Source: Bradyrhizobium sp. 170 (GTDB lineage Bacteria > Pseudomonadota > Alphaproteobacteria > Rhizobiales > Xanthobacteraceae). From it: a stretch of 64,000 nucleotides of DNA. A model generated the notes under the pieces. It searched no databases. It was not told where the DNA came from and saw only the letters and a list, made by a program, of their open reading frames with translations. The position numbers and the translations under genes are program-made. The stretch spans positions 4,340,001 through 4,404,000 of the forward strand of contig NZ_CP064703.1 in the NCBI RefSeq assembly GCF_023101085.1, read 5' to 3'. Below, in pieces: positions 45,375-58,911 of this stretch (position 1 is its first letter; every line of letters begins with the position of its first letter).

Positions 45375-45911
45375 CTAAAGGCTGCGTTGCGTCGGCTTCA
45401 GGCCAAGTGCCGTGAGACGCGCAATAAGCTCGCTCGGCCGGCTCCTCGCATAGATCGTAATACGATCATCGTGGGAAAGATGGATTGCAGCCTTATTGGG
45501 TTTCGCGGCGATCAGGGTGTCCCATCCCATGTGGATAGCCCACTCGATAACGCTGGCCAGCGTGTCGCGCTCTCCGTTGTCAAAAAAATGGCCTGGAGCG
45601 TCGCGCAAGGATCGCTTCTCGCCTCGCGTCTGTCGCCATCGTCGATACTCGGCCCAATCGGACGGTGGGCGCTCCTCCAGGCTTCGGTCGCCCCAAACGA
45701 GATCATGCGCCCATAACAAGCAGGCAGTAAAATTGCCCTGATGGGTTGCGAGCGCATCCGCAACTTGGGCTGCGACCGAAAGCCTGCTCTGATAGTACGC
45801 ATCGAATGTCTTGAGGCGGATGGCGCTATGACTTCCAGGCACAAGTCCGCTTCGGCTTATACCAAGCTTCAGAAAGAATGGTTCAGATTCTGACTGGGTA
45901 ACGAAGCGCAT
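45375..45911 (-). CDS. Hypothetical protein
   Basis: A 178-residue protein that I do not recognise. It is mixed alpha/beta by composition, with aromatic-rich stretches (WAHDLVWGDRSLEERPPSDW, then WAIHMGWDTLIAA) and a late HLSHDDRITIYAR. No signal peptide, membrane segment or cysteine motif stands out. It lies just upstream, on the same strand, of nothing obvious: uvrA ends 12 bp above its start, so readthrough transcription from uvrA is possible. Confidence 0.65.
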   Translation of the reverse strand: MRFVTQSESEPFFLKLGISRSGLVPGSHSAIRLKTFDAYYQSRLSVAAQVADALATHQGNFTACLLWAHDLVWGDRSLEERPPSDWAEYRRWRQTRGEKRSLRDAPGHFFDNGERDTLASVIEWAIHMGWDTLIAAKPNKAAIHLSHDDRITIYARSRPSELIARLTALGLKPTQRSL

Positions 45912-45922
45912 CGAAATGAAAT

Positions 45923-48907
<2,985 letters not shown>

Positions 48908-48996
48908 ATCGGCATTTCCAGGCACGCGGAGACGCGCCACGTTGGGCGCGCATTGCCGGAGAGGGACCGGGATCAGGCGCCGATGATTGAAAGTCG

Positions 48997-49011
48997 GAAC
49001 ATAGGAAGAAC
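48997..49011 (-). promoter_or_regulatory. LexA (SOS) box upstream of uvrA
   Basis: GAACATAGGAAGAAC matches the alphaproteobacterial LexA site GAAC-N7-GAAC exactly (GTTC-N7-GTTC on the uvrA strand). It is 90 bp from the uvrA start. LexA repression of uvrA is established in this class. Confidence 0.8.
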
Positions 49012-49125
49012 GGGAAACGATTTCCAGTGCCGCGTGCGAATCATCAACGGATTGTTTGCGCAGTCCTTCTTTTGGCAGCAGCAGTCAGCAGCTCGGGATT
49101 CGGAACTCCTCAAATACAAATACAA

Positions 49126-49158
49126 ACGCCTCCGTTCCGAATTATCGGAACGGAGGCG
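49126..49158 (-). terminator. Rho-independent terminator after Omp gene 2
   Basis: A perfect 13-bp stem, CGCCTCCGTTCCG and its complement, with a 7-base AT-rich loop, 22 bp after the Omp stop. On the minus strand it is followed by TTTGTATTTG. Confidence 0.88.
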
Positions 49159-49180
49159 CAGGCAGTTTCAGCAGGAAGTC

Positions 49181-49840
49181 TTAGAAGTGATAGTTCACGC
49201 CGACCTGAACGCTGTTCAGGTTGAGCGTTCCCGACGCGATGCCGGGAGGAGCAATACCCGCGAAGTAGGTCTCGCCCTGGAAGCTGCGATAGAGGTACTC
49301 GGCCTTGACCGACCATTTCGGTGCGAACATCACCTCGACACCAGCACCGGCAGTCCAGCCCGAGTGGATCTGGCTATCCGACACGCTGACGCCGAGCGCC
49401 GACAGCGTGATACGGTTGTCGGCCCACGCATAGCCGGCGGTACCGTAGACGAGAACCTGGTCGAAGGCGTAGCCGACGCGGCCACGAACGGTACCCATGT
49501 CGCGAATCCGGGTCTCTACCGCGGCGATCGCCGGGTTGCCCACCCTTACGCCGACATCTGCCCAGGCGGCATCGGCCTCAACGCCGAGCACGAAGTTGCC
49601 GGTCTGCCAGTTGTAGCCGAGCGTGCCGCCGGCGAAGCCGCCGCTGATCTCGCCCAACGCGTCTGAGGTGTTTTCCTGGGCGTAGCCGCCCATCGCACCG
49701 GCGTAGAAGCCGGTCCAGTTGTTGATCGCAATCGCTGCGGCGGGCGCCTTGGTGTAGGCCCGTGCAGGAAGATCGGCGGCGATCGCGGGCGCCATCCCAA
49801 GCGCGATCAAGCCAGTGGTGGTCAGCAGAATTTTCTTCAC
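49181..49840 (-). CDS. Omp25/31-type outer-membrane beta-barrel protein (2)
   Basis: A 219-residue barrel starting at GTG (49840), with AGGGAA just upstream. Signal peptide VKKILLTTTGLIALGMAPAI ends AIAAD, then the LPARAYTKAPAAAIA linker and NWTGFYAGAMGGYAQ barrel entry, FAPKWSVKAEYLYRSFQG and C-terminal VGVNYHF. Closest in design to the barrel at 38026-38691. An efficient terminator follows. It separates uvrA from ssb, which in many relatives are direct divergent neighbours. Confidence 0.92.
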   Translation of the reverse strand: MKKILLTTTGLIALGMAPAIAADLPARAYTKAPAAAIAINNWTGFYAGAMGGYAQENTSDALGEISGGFAGGTLGYNWQTGNFVLGVEADAAWADVGVRVGNPAIAAVETRIRDMGTVRGRVGYAFDQVLVYGTAGYAWADNRITLSALGVSVSDSQIHSGWTAGAGVEVMFAPKWSVKAEYLYRSFQGETYFAGIAPPGIASGTLNLNSVQVGVNYHF

Positions 49841-50017
49841 TTCTTTTTCCCTTTCGCGGCTCTCTAACTCAACTTCCTCAGCCGTCAATTTGAGGTTGCG
49901 GTTCCATATAGCGCGAAGTCATCGCAGAATGCTGTCGCCGAAAAACCACATCGGCGGCAAAAGTAGGTAATATGCAACCGCAGCGGGTACGCACTATCCC
50001 GCGGTACAACCAAACGT

Positions 50018-50046
50018 AAAGGGCCGGCGCCAGGCCCAGCCTTTTC
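50018..50046 (-). terminator. Degenerate terminator after the Omp remnant
   Basis: AAAGGGCCGGC...GGCCcagCCTTTT is an imperfect hairpin that resembles the intact one at 50262-50292, both in the GGCCGGCGC core and in the T-run on the minus strand. Confidence 0.5.
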
Positions 50047-50070
50047 GTGTTCAATGCACGCGGTGCGCTG

Positions 50071-50240
50071 TCAGTATTTCGCGATGACGGGGCCACCGAA
50101 TCTGTAGCTGACAAGGGCGGTGACGATGTCGGCGTCCTGACGAATCGATCGGTGCGCGAGAATCCGCCGGCGTTGAATGTGAAGCTGCAGTCGCGCGCGG
50201 CCATGAAGCCGTACACATAATCGACGCCCTCTGCGGCGGC
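50071..50240 (-). pseudogene. C-terminal remnant of an outer-membrane barrel gene
   Basis: The last codons read IRQDADIVTALVSYRFGGPV then IAKY and stop, very close to the end of Omp gene 3 (DLVTVRVNYRWGGPV then IAKY). Just before, another frame reads GVDYVYGFMAARDCSFTFNA, then GGFSRTD, which joins the first if one base is restored near 50,147. Everything upstream is missing: the neighbouring gene's terminator begins about 20 bp away. A truncated, frameshifted duplicate is the simplest reading. Confidence 0.65.
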
Positions 50241-50261
50241 ACACGAACCTGGGGCAACCAA

Positions 50262-50292
50262 ACAAAAAGGCCGGCGCGAGGCCGGCCTTTTC
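50262..50292 (-). terminator. Rho-independent terminator after Omp gene 3
   Basis: AAGGCCGGC and GCCGGCCTT form a 9-bp stem around GCGAG; on the minus strand it is followed by TTTGTTTGG. Confidence 0.9.
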
Positions 50293-50317
50293 CGTATTCT
50301 GCTTGCTGTCGCAGCTA

Positions 50318-51064
50318 TCAGTACTTCGCGATGACCGGGCCGCCCCAGCGGTAGTTGACGCGGACGGTGACGAGATCGACGTCCTGTTGGATGCGATCGG
50401 CGGCGAAGAAGGCGCCAGCCCCGTCGACGAAGGTGTGGGTGCGGTCCTGCATGAACAGGTGGTTGTATTCGATACCGGCCGACCAGTTCGGAGCGAAGCC
50501 GAATTCGATGCCCGCGCCGACGCTGGCCCCCCAGCGGGTGTCATCACCGGTGGTGCCAACGACGAGGCCCGTGGGAATATCAAAGATGCGGAAACGATCC
50601 GCGGTGACGGCCGCGCCGCCCTTGACGTAGAACAGAACATTGTTGGCGGCGTAGCCGACCTGGCCCGTGAACAGGCCGAAGGCGTCGATCCGCGAGTCGT
50701 TCCTGGCGCCGATGAAGAGCGTGCTTGCGTTGCTGCCCCTGAAGTCGGCCCAGTTGCCCTGGGCTTCGAGGCCGAACACCCAGCTGGCGGCCTGCCAGCG
50801 ATAACCGAGCTGACCACCGGCGGTGCCGCCGGTCGCGTCATGGCAACCCTCAGCACCGATCAAGAGAGCAGGCGCCACCGAATCCCAGCACTTGTGGCTC
50901 GAACCCCAGCCACCGTTGGCGCCGATGTAGAAGCCGCTCCAGTCGTACACGACTGCGATCGGCGCCGGCGGGGCCTTGACGTAAGGTCGCGCAGCGAGGT
51001 CGGCGGCCGCCGCAGGTGCGGCGAACGCGATGAGAGCAACTGTACCTAACAGAAACTTTTTCAT
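50318..51064 (-). CDS. Omp25/31-type outer-membrane beta-barrel protein (3)
   Basis: A 248-residue barrel. Signal peptide MKKFLLGTVALIAFAAPAAA, then DLAARPYVKAPPAPIA and DWSGFYIGANGGWGSSHKCW. Two cysteines (in HKCWDS and GAEGCHD) in the first outer loop may pair. It ends VTVRVNYRWGGPVIAKY. The ATG at 51064 sits 6 bp after GGAG; the ATG two codons earlier abuts the site directly. It is more distant from the other two barrels than they are from each other. Confidence 0.92.
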   Translation of the reverse strand: MKKFLLGTVALIAFAAPAAAADLAARPYVKAPPAPIAVVYDWSGFYIGANGGWGSSHKCWDSVAPALLIGAEGCHDATGGTAGGQLGYRWQAASWVFGLEAQGNWADFRGSNASTLFIGARNDSRIDAFGLFTGQVGYAANNVLFYVKGGAAVTADRFRIFDIPTGLVVGTTGDDTRWGASVGAGIEFGFAPNWSAGIEYNHLFMQDRTHTFVDGAGAFFAADRIQQDVDLVTVRVNYRWGGPVIAKY

Positions 51065-51576
51065 CCTCATCTCCAGCTCTTGGCCGCTTCCCGTTGGTCC
51101 CGAAGCGTTCCCGTGATGACGCGAGCTCCCGCGCCGTAGACCATTCTATATCGCGACTCGCGCGAAAATGGTGTCGCCGAAACGCAACACGCGCAGGCGA
51201 AGTTTAATTATCCAAGCCAATGATTTGATTATCATATTCACGATACCGTGCGGAACTTTCAGGTTCCATTTCAATGATTTCGGGTTCCCGTGGGTTCCCG
51301 GTAATCGCGCTTGGGTTGCACCGTGAGAACCAGGCCGGATATCAGGTGGTGGTGGGAACAAAGCTGGAACATTTGCCGGAGCAATGCTATATGTGGATAA
51401 CCGCCGGCTTGCCGAGGGATCGCTAAGTCGGCCGAGCCTGCGAGTGTATAGGGTCGTTCAGATGTCCGGAAACGGGCGCAGAGAGCAGACAAAGCGACAG
51501 GTCAAGAATTGAAGGCGGCCGGCAAATAACGGCCGGATCAGTGATTTTTGCCGGCGATATCGAGTGGAGAGCGGCG
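51065..51576. other. Regulatory interval between Omp gene 3 and ssb
   Basis: About 0.5 kb without a recognisable gene. It contains the promoter of Omp gene 3 on the left, the SOS box at 51356-51370 and the ssb promoter on the right. A direct repeat GGGTTCCCGTGGGTTCCCG occurs near 51,282-51,300. Confidence 0.6.
51356..51370 (+). promoter_or_regulatory. LexA (SOS) box upstream of ssb
   Basis: GAACAAAGCTGGAAC is an exact GAAC-N7-GAAC site, 206 bp before the ssb start codon. The distance implies a long leader or an additional upstream promoter. Confidence 0.65.
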
Positions 51577-52068
51577 ATGGCGGGAAGCGTGAACAAGGTG
51601 ATTCTGGTCGGCAACCTCGGCAAGGATCCTGAAATCCGGCGGACACAGGACGGGCGGCCGATTGCCAATCTGAGCATCGCGACGTCGGAGACCTGGCGCG
51701 ACAAGAGCACTGGCGAGCGCAAGGAAAAGACCGAGTGGCATCGCGTCGTGATCTTCTCCGAACCGCTTTGCAAGATTGTCGAGCAGTACCTGAAGAAGGG
51801 TGCCAAGGTTTACATCGAGGGCGCGCTGCAGACCCGCAAATGGACCGACCAGAGCGGCGTCGAGAAGTACTCGACCGAAGTCGTGCTGCAGGGCTTCAAC
51901 TCGACCCTGACCATGCTCGAAGGCCGCAGCGGCGGCGGTGGCGGCAGTTTCGGCTCCGATGATTCCGGCGATTTCGGCTCCAGCAGTCCGGCCAGCTCCG
52001 CACCGCGGCGGGCCGTGGCAGCCGGCGGCGGTCGCAACAGCGACATGGACGACGACATTCCGTTCTAG
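51577..52068 (+). CDS. ssb: Single-stranded DNA-binding protein
   Basis: A 163-residue tetrameric SSB. The OB-fold spans residues 1-110 ([20 protein letters not shown], then [20 protein letters not shown] and [20 protein letters not shown]). A Gly/Ser-rich linker follows, and the C-terminal tip DMDDDIPF is the conserved peptide that recruits repair and replication partners. The ATG at 51577 has GGAGAG upstream. An SOS box precedes the gene and a hairpin terminator follows. Confidence 0.98.
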   Translation: MAGSVNKVILVGNLGKDPEIRRTQDGRPIANLSIATSETWRDKSTGERKEKTEWHRVVIFSEPLCKIVEQYLKKGAKVYIEGALQTRKWTDQSGVEKYSTEVVLQGFNSTLTMLEGRSGGGGGSFGSDDSGDFGSSSPASSAPRRAVAAGGGRNSDMDDDIPF

Positions 52069-52098
52069 AACGCAGGTAGATCCTTTTTGTAACGACGG

Positions 52099-52148
52099 CA
52101 GGCGAATCCTTCGACCCCCAGAGGGTTGTAAGGGTTCGCCTGTTTCAG
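52099..52148 (+). terminator. Hairpin terminator after ssb
   Basis: CAGGCGAATCCTT and AAGGgTTCGCCTG form a 13-bp stem with one bulge around a GC-rich loop, followed by TTTCAGTTT. Confidence 0.75.
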
Positions 52149-52233
52149 TTTGTCGTTCCCATCCTATCCACCATTTAGCCACACCATTGCCCCGCGCCGC
52201 TCAAACGCGTTGGCGCGGTTGCGCGCAACGCCG

Positions 52234-53094
52234 TCAGCCCGCGACTTCCAGCAGCAGCGCCGCCAGCTCGGTTGGATGCGTAATGTAGGGCAGGTGTGAG
52301 CTCGCGATTTTGCGTGATTGCCACCCCGCCGCCGCGCTCGCACCCCCCGCATAACGATCGAAGCCCGGATGCGGCCACTGGGTGCGGATGTAGGTGCGTG
52401 GCAACTTCTCGGCGGTGGGATTCTTGCGCTTCACCGGCTCCTTGAAATGGCCGAACGGTGTCGGGCACAGCCGGGGCAGTATCCAGTCGAGATCCGCCTT
52501 TTCGGTCACTTGCCAGGTTTCGGTGACAAGTTTTTCCCATGGCGGCGGCGCGAAACGCGGCAGGAGCCAGCCGTTACCTTCTTTCTGCACGAAGGCCTCC
52601 AGGGCGGGCCGACGATCGGGCGGGATCACGTCCAGCATGCTCTGGCCATCCATCGGCACGAAGGCGTCGAGAAAGACCATATGCGCGATCCGTTCGGGCA
52701 TGTGATCGGCGACGCCAGTAATCACCATCCCGCCCGAGCTGTTGCCGACAAGGATGACGTTGCGCAGGTCCTCGTATTCGATGACGTTGATGATGTCGCG
52801 GACGTGCGTTTCAAGTCCGATTTCCGGCCTTGCCAAATGCGCGCGCTCGCCGAGCCCGGTCAGCGTCGGAGTGAACACCTCGTGCCCCTGCGCACGCAGC
52901 AGCGGCGTCAGCTTTTTCCAGCACCAGCCGCCGAACCAGGCCGGGTGGATCAGTACATAGGTCATCTTGTTGCCCTCTCGTGACCGCGCATTCGAGGCAT
53001 CCGGGATTGCTGCGGCTAACATTGCCGCCCCGCCGAACGCTGTTAACGCCTGCCGGCGTGAAAGACCTGCAAGGCCATGGCTACGCTGCCACAT
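52234..53094 (-). CDS. Exported alpha/beta hydrolase with twin-arginine leader
   Basis: A 286-residue esterase-like hydrolase. The leader MWQRSHGLAGLSRRQALTAF then GGAAMLAAAIPDASNA carries a consensus twin-arginine motif (SRRQALT), and GGAGG lies 6 bp before the ATG at 53094, so the leader is real. The hydrolase part (from MTYVLIHPAWFGGWCWKKL) has the nucleophile elbow GNSSGG in ILVGNSSGGMVI and a late His in SSHLPYITHP. It belongs to the plant SABP2/pyrethroid-hydrolase-like branch. It is divergent from an HxlR regulator with a palindrome between, suggesting control by that regulator. Confidence 0.9.
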   Translation of the reverse strand: MWQRSHGLAGLSRRQALTAFGGAAMLAAAIPDASNARSREGNKMTYVLIHPAWFGGWCWKKLTPLLRAQGHEVFTPTLTGLGERAHLARPEIGLETHVRDIINVIEYEDLRNVILVGNSSGGMVITGVADHMPERIAHMVFLDAFVPMDGQSMLDVIPPDRRPALEAFVQKEGNGWLLPRFAPPPWEKLVTETWQVTEKADLDWILPRLCPTPFGHFKEPVKRKNPTAEKLPRTYIRTQWPHPGFDRYAGGASAAAGWQSRKIASSHLPYITHPTELAALLLEVAG

Positions 53095-53187
53095 GGATCC
53101 CTCCACAAGCTGATCACCCTGGGGTTCCGCCCGAAATGACCGCATCGTTTGCCGAACGACGGATGGCGACAAGTCCAAAATCTGGAC

Positions 53188-53203
53188 TGGTTCCTGCGAA
53201 CCA
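53188..53203. promoter_or_regulatory. Palindromic operator candidate between hydrolase and HxlR gene
   Basis: TGGTTCCTGCGAACCA is a perfect 6-bp-arm inverted repeat, 20 bp before the HxlR start and 93 bp from the hydrolase start. HxlR dimers bind such short dyads in divergent regions. Confidence 0.45.
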
Positions 53204-53223
53204 AAGATGTTTGAATTGCCGCC

Positions 53224-53931
53224 ATGAAAGGCGGTTACGGCGAGTTCTGCCCGATCGCAAAGGCGTCCGAGGTCTTCGCCACACGTTGGACGCCGCTCGT
53301 GCTGCGCGAGTTGATGTTGGGCGCACATAGCTTCAATGACATTCATCGCGGGGTGCCGCTGATGTCGCGGACTCTCCTGGCCGAGCGCCTGCGGCAATTG
53401 GAAGAAAACGGAATTGTCGTAAGAACTCACCCTGACGGTTCTGGCTGCGAACATTGGCTGACACCGTCGGGCGAAGCGTTTCACGATGTCTTGCGTGACC
53501 TCTCGCGCTGGGGTTTGGCGCACGCCCGCGATCGGCTCACCGCCGACGATTTGAATCCCGGCCTGTTGATGTGGCGAATGCGCAAGCGCGTCGACATCGG
53601 TGCGTTGCCGGAGCGCCGCGTGGTCATCCGCTTCGAATTCTCCGGTGTTCCCAGAAGCCGAACGACGTTACGCATCATGTGGCTGATCCTCGAACGGACA
53701 GGCGTCGACATATGCTTCAAGGATCCGGGATATACCGTCGATCTGACCGTTCGCGGTGATGTTGCTATCCTTGTCAGGCTTTACCTCGGGCAGGTGAGTT
53801 GGCAGGAGGTCGAGGGAAAAGCATTGTCGATCGAGGGCGATCGACGGATGGCGCGACAGCTTCCAATCTGGCTGCAGCTCCACAGACAACTCGGCCGCGA
53901 TTATCTACCGTTTGGGCGTCCTGCTGCCTGA
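53224..53931 (+). CDS. HxlR-family transcriptional regulator
   Basis: A 235-residue regulator. The winged helix is typical: CPIAKASEVFATRWTPLVLR, then RGVPLMSRTLLAERLRQLEE and a wing GIVVRTHPDGSGCEHWLTP; Cys9 lies near the redox/aldehyde-sensing Cys of HxlR proteins. Unlike minimal HxlR proteins (about 110 residues) it has a C-terminal extension of about 125 residues with SCP2-like features (VVIRFEFSGVPRSRTTLRIM onward), which may bind a hydrophobic ligand. It is divergent from the hydrolase gene, its probable target. Confidence 0.9.
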   Translation: MKGGYGEFCPIAKASEVFATRWTPLVLRELMLGAHSFNDIHRGVPLMSRTLLAERLRQLEENGIVVRTHPDGSGCEHWLTPSGEAFHDVLRDLSRWGLAHARDRLTADDLNPGLLMWRMRKRVDIGALPERRVVIRFEFSGVPRSRTTLRIMWLILERTGVDICFKDPGYTVDLTVRGDVAILVRLYLGQVSWQEVEGKALSIEGDRRMARQLPIWLQLHRQLGRDYLPFGRPAA

Positions 53932-54127
53932 CCAGCAGCCCCGATCACACCCGCCGTTGGACCGCCGCTGCGACGGCAGTTCTGCTTTGGGTCTTGTCGT
54001 TCCCCCGGGGATCGTAGCGGTGTGCCGCGCCGTGGCCGTCGGCAGCGGCGCGCAACAAAATCGCAGCTTTGGGTTGACCAAAGAGACAACTCTGACGGTT
54101 CAAGTTGTCTGGAGCGATGGGCGTTCT

Positions 54128-54472
54128 CTATCGCATTGACGGTCCCGGTTGAGGCAGGAAACGGCTGACCCGCTTTTCGAGGACCCGGACCAAGACGGGA
54201 TCCATGAATTCGTAGTCGTCGGGAATGTCGAGGCAGACTACGCGCTTATCCCTCAAACGAGCCCGGAATTTCCGGTTCAGCTTGGTGCGGTGGGTCTTCT
54301 CCATGACGAAGATGATGTCGGCCCACTCGACCTGTTCGGACGACAACGGCACGCTCGCGCCGTTCGAGATGCCGGCCGAGTCGGTCTCGATCCCCGGCCA
54401 ATTTGAAAAGACCTGTTCGGCGGTGGGGCTGCGCAGACGATTGGCACTGCAGACGAATAGGACGTTGGTCAT
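54128..54472 (-). CDS. Low-molecular-weight protein-tyrosine-phosphatase-like protein
   Basis: A 114-residue cytoplasmic protein of the LMW-PTP fold. The P-loop is CSANRLRSPTAE (Cys8 to Arg14, the CX5R motif) at the very N-terminus, with a downstream ADIIFVMEKTHRTKL as in the family and a C-terminal DIPDDYEFMDP holding the possible general acid. It is shorter than classical LMW-PTP (about 150). This short class is widespread and its substrates are unknown; an arsenate-reductase-like role is an alternative. The start MTNVLFVC is preferred over one seven codons earlier. Confidence 0.85.
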   Translation of the reverse strand: MTNVLFVCSANRLRSPTAEQVFSNWPGIETDSAGISNGASVPLSSEQVEWADIIFVMEKTHRTKLNRKFRARLRDKRVVCLDIPDDYEFMDPVLVRVLEKRVSRFLPQPGPSMR

Positions 54473-54711
54473 GTTCTCGAATTCGTGTCGCATGGCCGAA
54501 CGCCCACAAATTCAAACTTGGGGCAGCACCCGGGCAAGCCTCGGCTCGACTCCATTCACTGGAATGCGGTCCAGCGAGTTGATTCTAAGTCAAATTTGGA
54601 TGCCGTTCTACGTTTTGACTTCGCTGGATGTTAATGATATTTACATTAGGAACTCGGTCTAACGCCCTCCACGGTATTCAATCGAACGCCAACGGATCTG
54701 GAGCGCCCACC

Positions 54712-55110
54712 ATGAGCCTCGCACCGCTGCTGGAGGCCCCCGGGACGATCCCACTGCACGCCTTCGCGGCCATGGCGGCGTTTGCGCTCGGCATCGTGCA
54801 GTTCGCAGCACCGAAGGGAACGTTGCCGCACCGGACCATCGGCTGGATCTGGGTGCTGCTGATGTTTGCGGTCGCGATCAGCTCGTTTTGGATCCATGAG
54901 ATCCGCCTGGTCGGGCCGTTCAGCCCGATCCATCTGCTCTCGATCTTCACGCCGATCATGCTGGTGCTCGCGGTCCTGCATGCCCGCCGGCACAATGTCA
55001 GCGGTCACCGCAAAGCGATGATGTCGATCTTCTTTGGAGCGCTCGTCGTCGCCGGCCTGTTCACCTTCGTGCCGGGACGGATCATGCATGCGGTGGTTTT
55101 AGGCCATTAG
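54712..55110 (+). CDS. DUF2306 membrane protein
   Basis: A 132-residue inner-membrane protein with four hydrophobic segments. HAFAAMAAFALGIVQFAAPK, then LPHRTIGWIWVLLMFAVAIS, SPIHLLSIFTPIMLVLAVLH and the histidine-rich turn ARRHNVSGHRKAMMSIFFGA match DUF2306. The conserved His residues hint at metal or haem contact but this is not shown. GGAG lies 10 bp before the ATG. Stands between the phosphatase and gyrA. Confidence 0.88.
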   Translation: MSLAPLLEAPGTIPLHAFAAMAAFALGIVQFAAPKGTLPHRTIGWIWVLLMFAVAISSFWIHEIRLVGPFSPIHLLSIFTPIMLVLAVLHARRHNVSGHRKAMMSIFFGALVVAGLFTFVPGRIMHAVVLGH

Positions 55111-55314
55111 ACCGTTCCGGAAAAACGCTGTTCCAGCATCGGTTTGCAGGGCCTGAAAATGCCGCCTCAAGCGAACCCGCCGGAACGCCCTCGTGATCCC
55201 CGTAAGTCCATGAAAAAACGAGCGGAAAAACAACCTCTCCAGCGCGCTTCGGGGTGGTTATCGCACCCCCGATGCGCTATATGATTCTCAGCTGAGAACT
55301 GACCGGATTTCCCT

Positions 55315-58044
<2,730 letters not shown>

Positions 58045-58050
58045 CGCCGC

Positions 58051-58134
58051 CCTCATGGTGAGGAGCGCGCCTCGGCGCGCGTCTCGAACCATGGCACCGG
58101 GGGCCTTATCCTTCGAGACGGCGCAAGCGCCTCT
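58051..58134. repeat. Dispersed repeat, family E, directly after gyrA
   Basis: CCTCATGGTGAGGAGCGCGC, then TCGGCGCGCGTCTCGAACCA, and CCTTCGAGACGGCGCAAGCG. Related to 3751-3820, with blocks in the reverse order. A partly matching stretch also follows the gyrA 3'-end copy (from about 60,240). Confidence 0.8.
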
Positions 58135-58162
58135 TGAGCCGCTTATGCCGACAGCAAACGCA

Positions 58163-58324
58163 TTAGTTCTTTCTGGGCGGCGGTTCGTTCGCTACTTCCT
58201 TTGCCAGTAGCTTTAAATGTTTCTGCTGCCGCGCGTCAGCTTTTGCTGCCGCCGCTTCCGATGCAGCCACGAGACTGCGATAGAGCTTAAGGTTTTGCTG
58301 GCGAATGAAAAATTGATGTTCCAT
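58163..58324 (-). CDS. Small hypothetical protein
   Basis: A 53-residue, Ala/Lys-rich helical protein: MEHQFFIRQQNLKLYRSLVA, then ASEAAAAKADARQQKHLKLL and AKEVANEPPPRKN. A very strong AAGGAGGT sits 5 bp before the ATG, which makes it a real gene despite its size. Similar small proteins occur in Bradyrhizobium; function unknown. It is the first gene in the stretch bracketed by the two gyrA 3' ends. Confidence 0.8.
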   Translation of the reverse strand: MEHQFFIRQQNLKLYRSLVAASEAAAAKADARQQKHLKLLAKEVANEPPPRKN

Positions 58325-58573
58325 AGCTACCTCCTTGAGGGCATGGATTGGATCGCACATTGCGCCCAAGAGAGGGAAGGTCGAGGACGTATTATCTGCC
58401 AGAACGATCGAGGAAGACGACAACAAGTTTGGGCAAGCCGTCACCAACATGGCACTGATATCGCTCAAGCGGTTAGCCGAGCGGCAAGCAGTCATTAAAA
58501 CGGGCACAAGCCGGAATGCCGTCTGAGCGCTCAATAACGATCGCGCTTTGCATCGAGGCTGGCGTGATTCGGT

Positions 58574-58798
58574 TCACGTATTTCGGATGACTGCTCCGTC
58601 ACCAGACCAATCCTTAGGGTCAGGAACGAAAGTATCTGCTACGAAGTTTTTATCGACCGAACCAAACCGGATAACAGTGTGCGTATAAATCCACCCGCCC
58701 GGCACTCTGAAACGAAATATGGTTTCATCATACTGACCGGTGACATGATCTTTAAACACTTCTTCGTGGCTGTGAAGCTTTTGCTCAGGCATAAACAT
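58574..58798 (-). CDS. Small hypothetical protein
   Basis: A 74-residue protein: MFMPEQKLHSHEEVFKDHVT, then GQYDETIFRFRVPGGWIYTH and DTFVPDPKDWSGDGAVIRNT. The FRVPGGWIYTHTVI text suggests a small all-beta domain. No family recognised. The start is uncertain: a GTG at 58846 would add 16 mostly hydrophobic residues, and neither start has a good ribosome-binding site. Base composition is lower in GC than the core genes. Confidence 0.55.
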   Translation of the reverse strand: MFMPEQKLHSHEEVFKDHVTGQYDETIFRFRVPGGWIYTHTVIRFGSVDKNFVADTFVPDPKDWSGDGAVIRNT

Positions 58799-58911
58799 CT
58801 TTCGAGTGCCGCTGCCAACAACCACCAAAATCAACTGACTTGCCACGTTTTAAAGACAAAGATGCTTGACTTGCTCACCATTCGCCAGACGAAGCGAACA
58901 GTTCGTTTCCA

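Noticed and set aside
58335-58526. A 63-codon frame from a TTG, with text EDVLSARTIEEDDNKFGQAV
   Set aside because: The wording looks protein-like, but the start is weak, overlaps the control region of the divergent small gene, and I know no homologue. It may be a gene relic; not strong enough to annotate.
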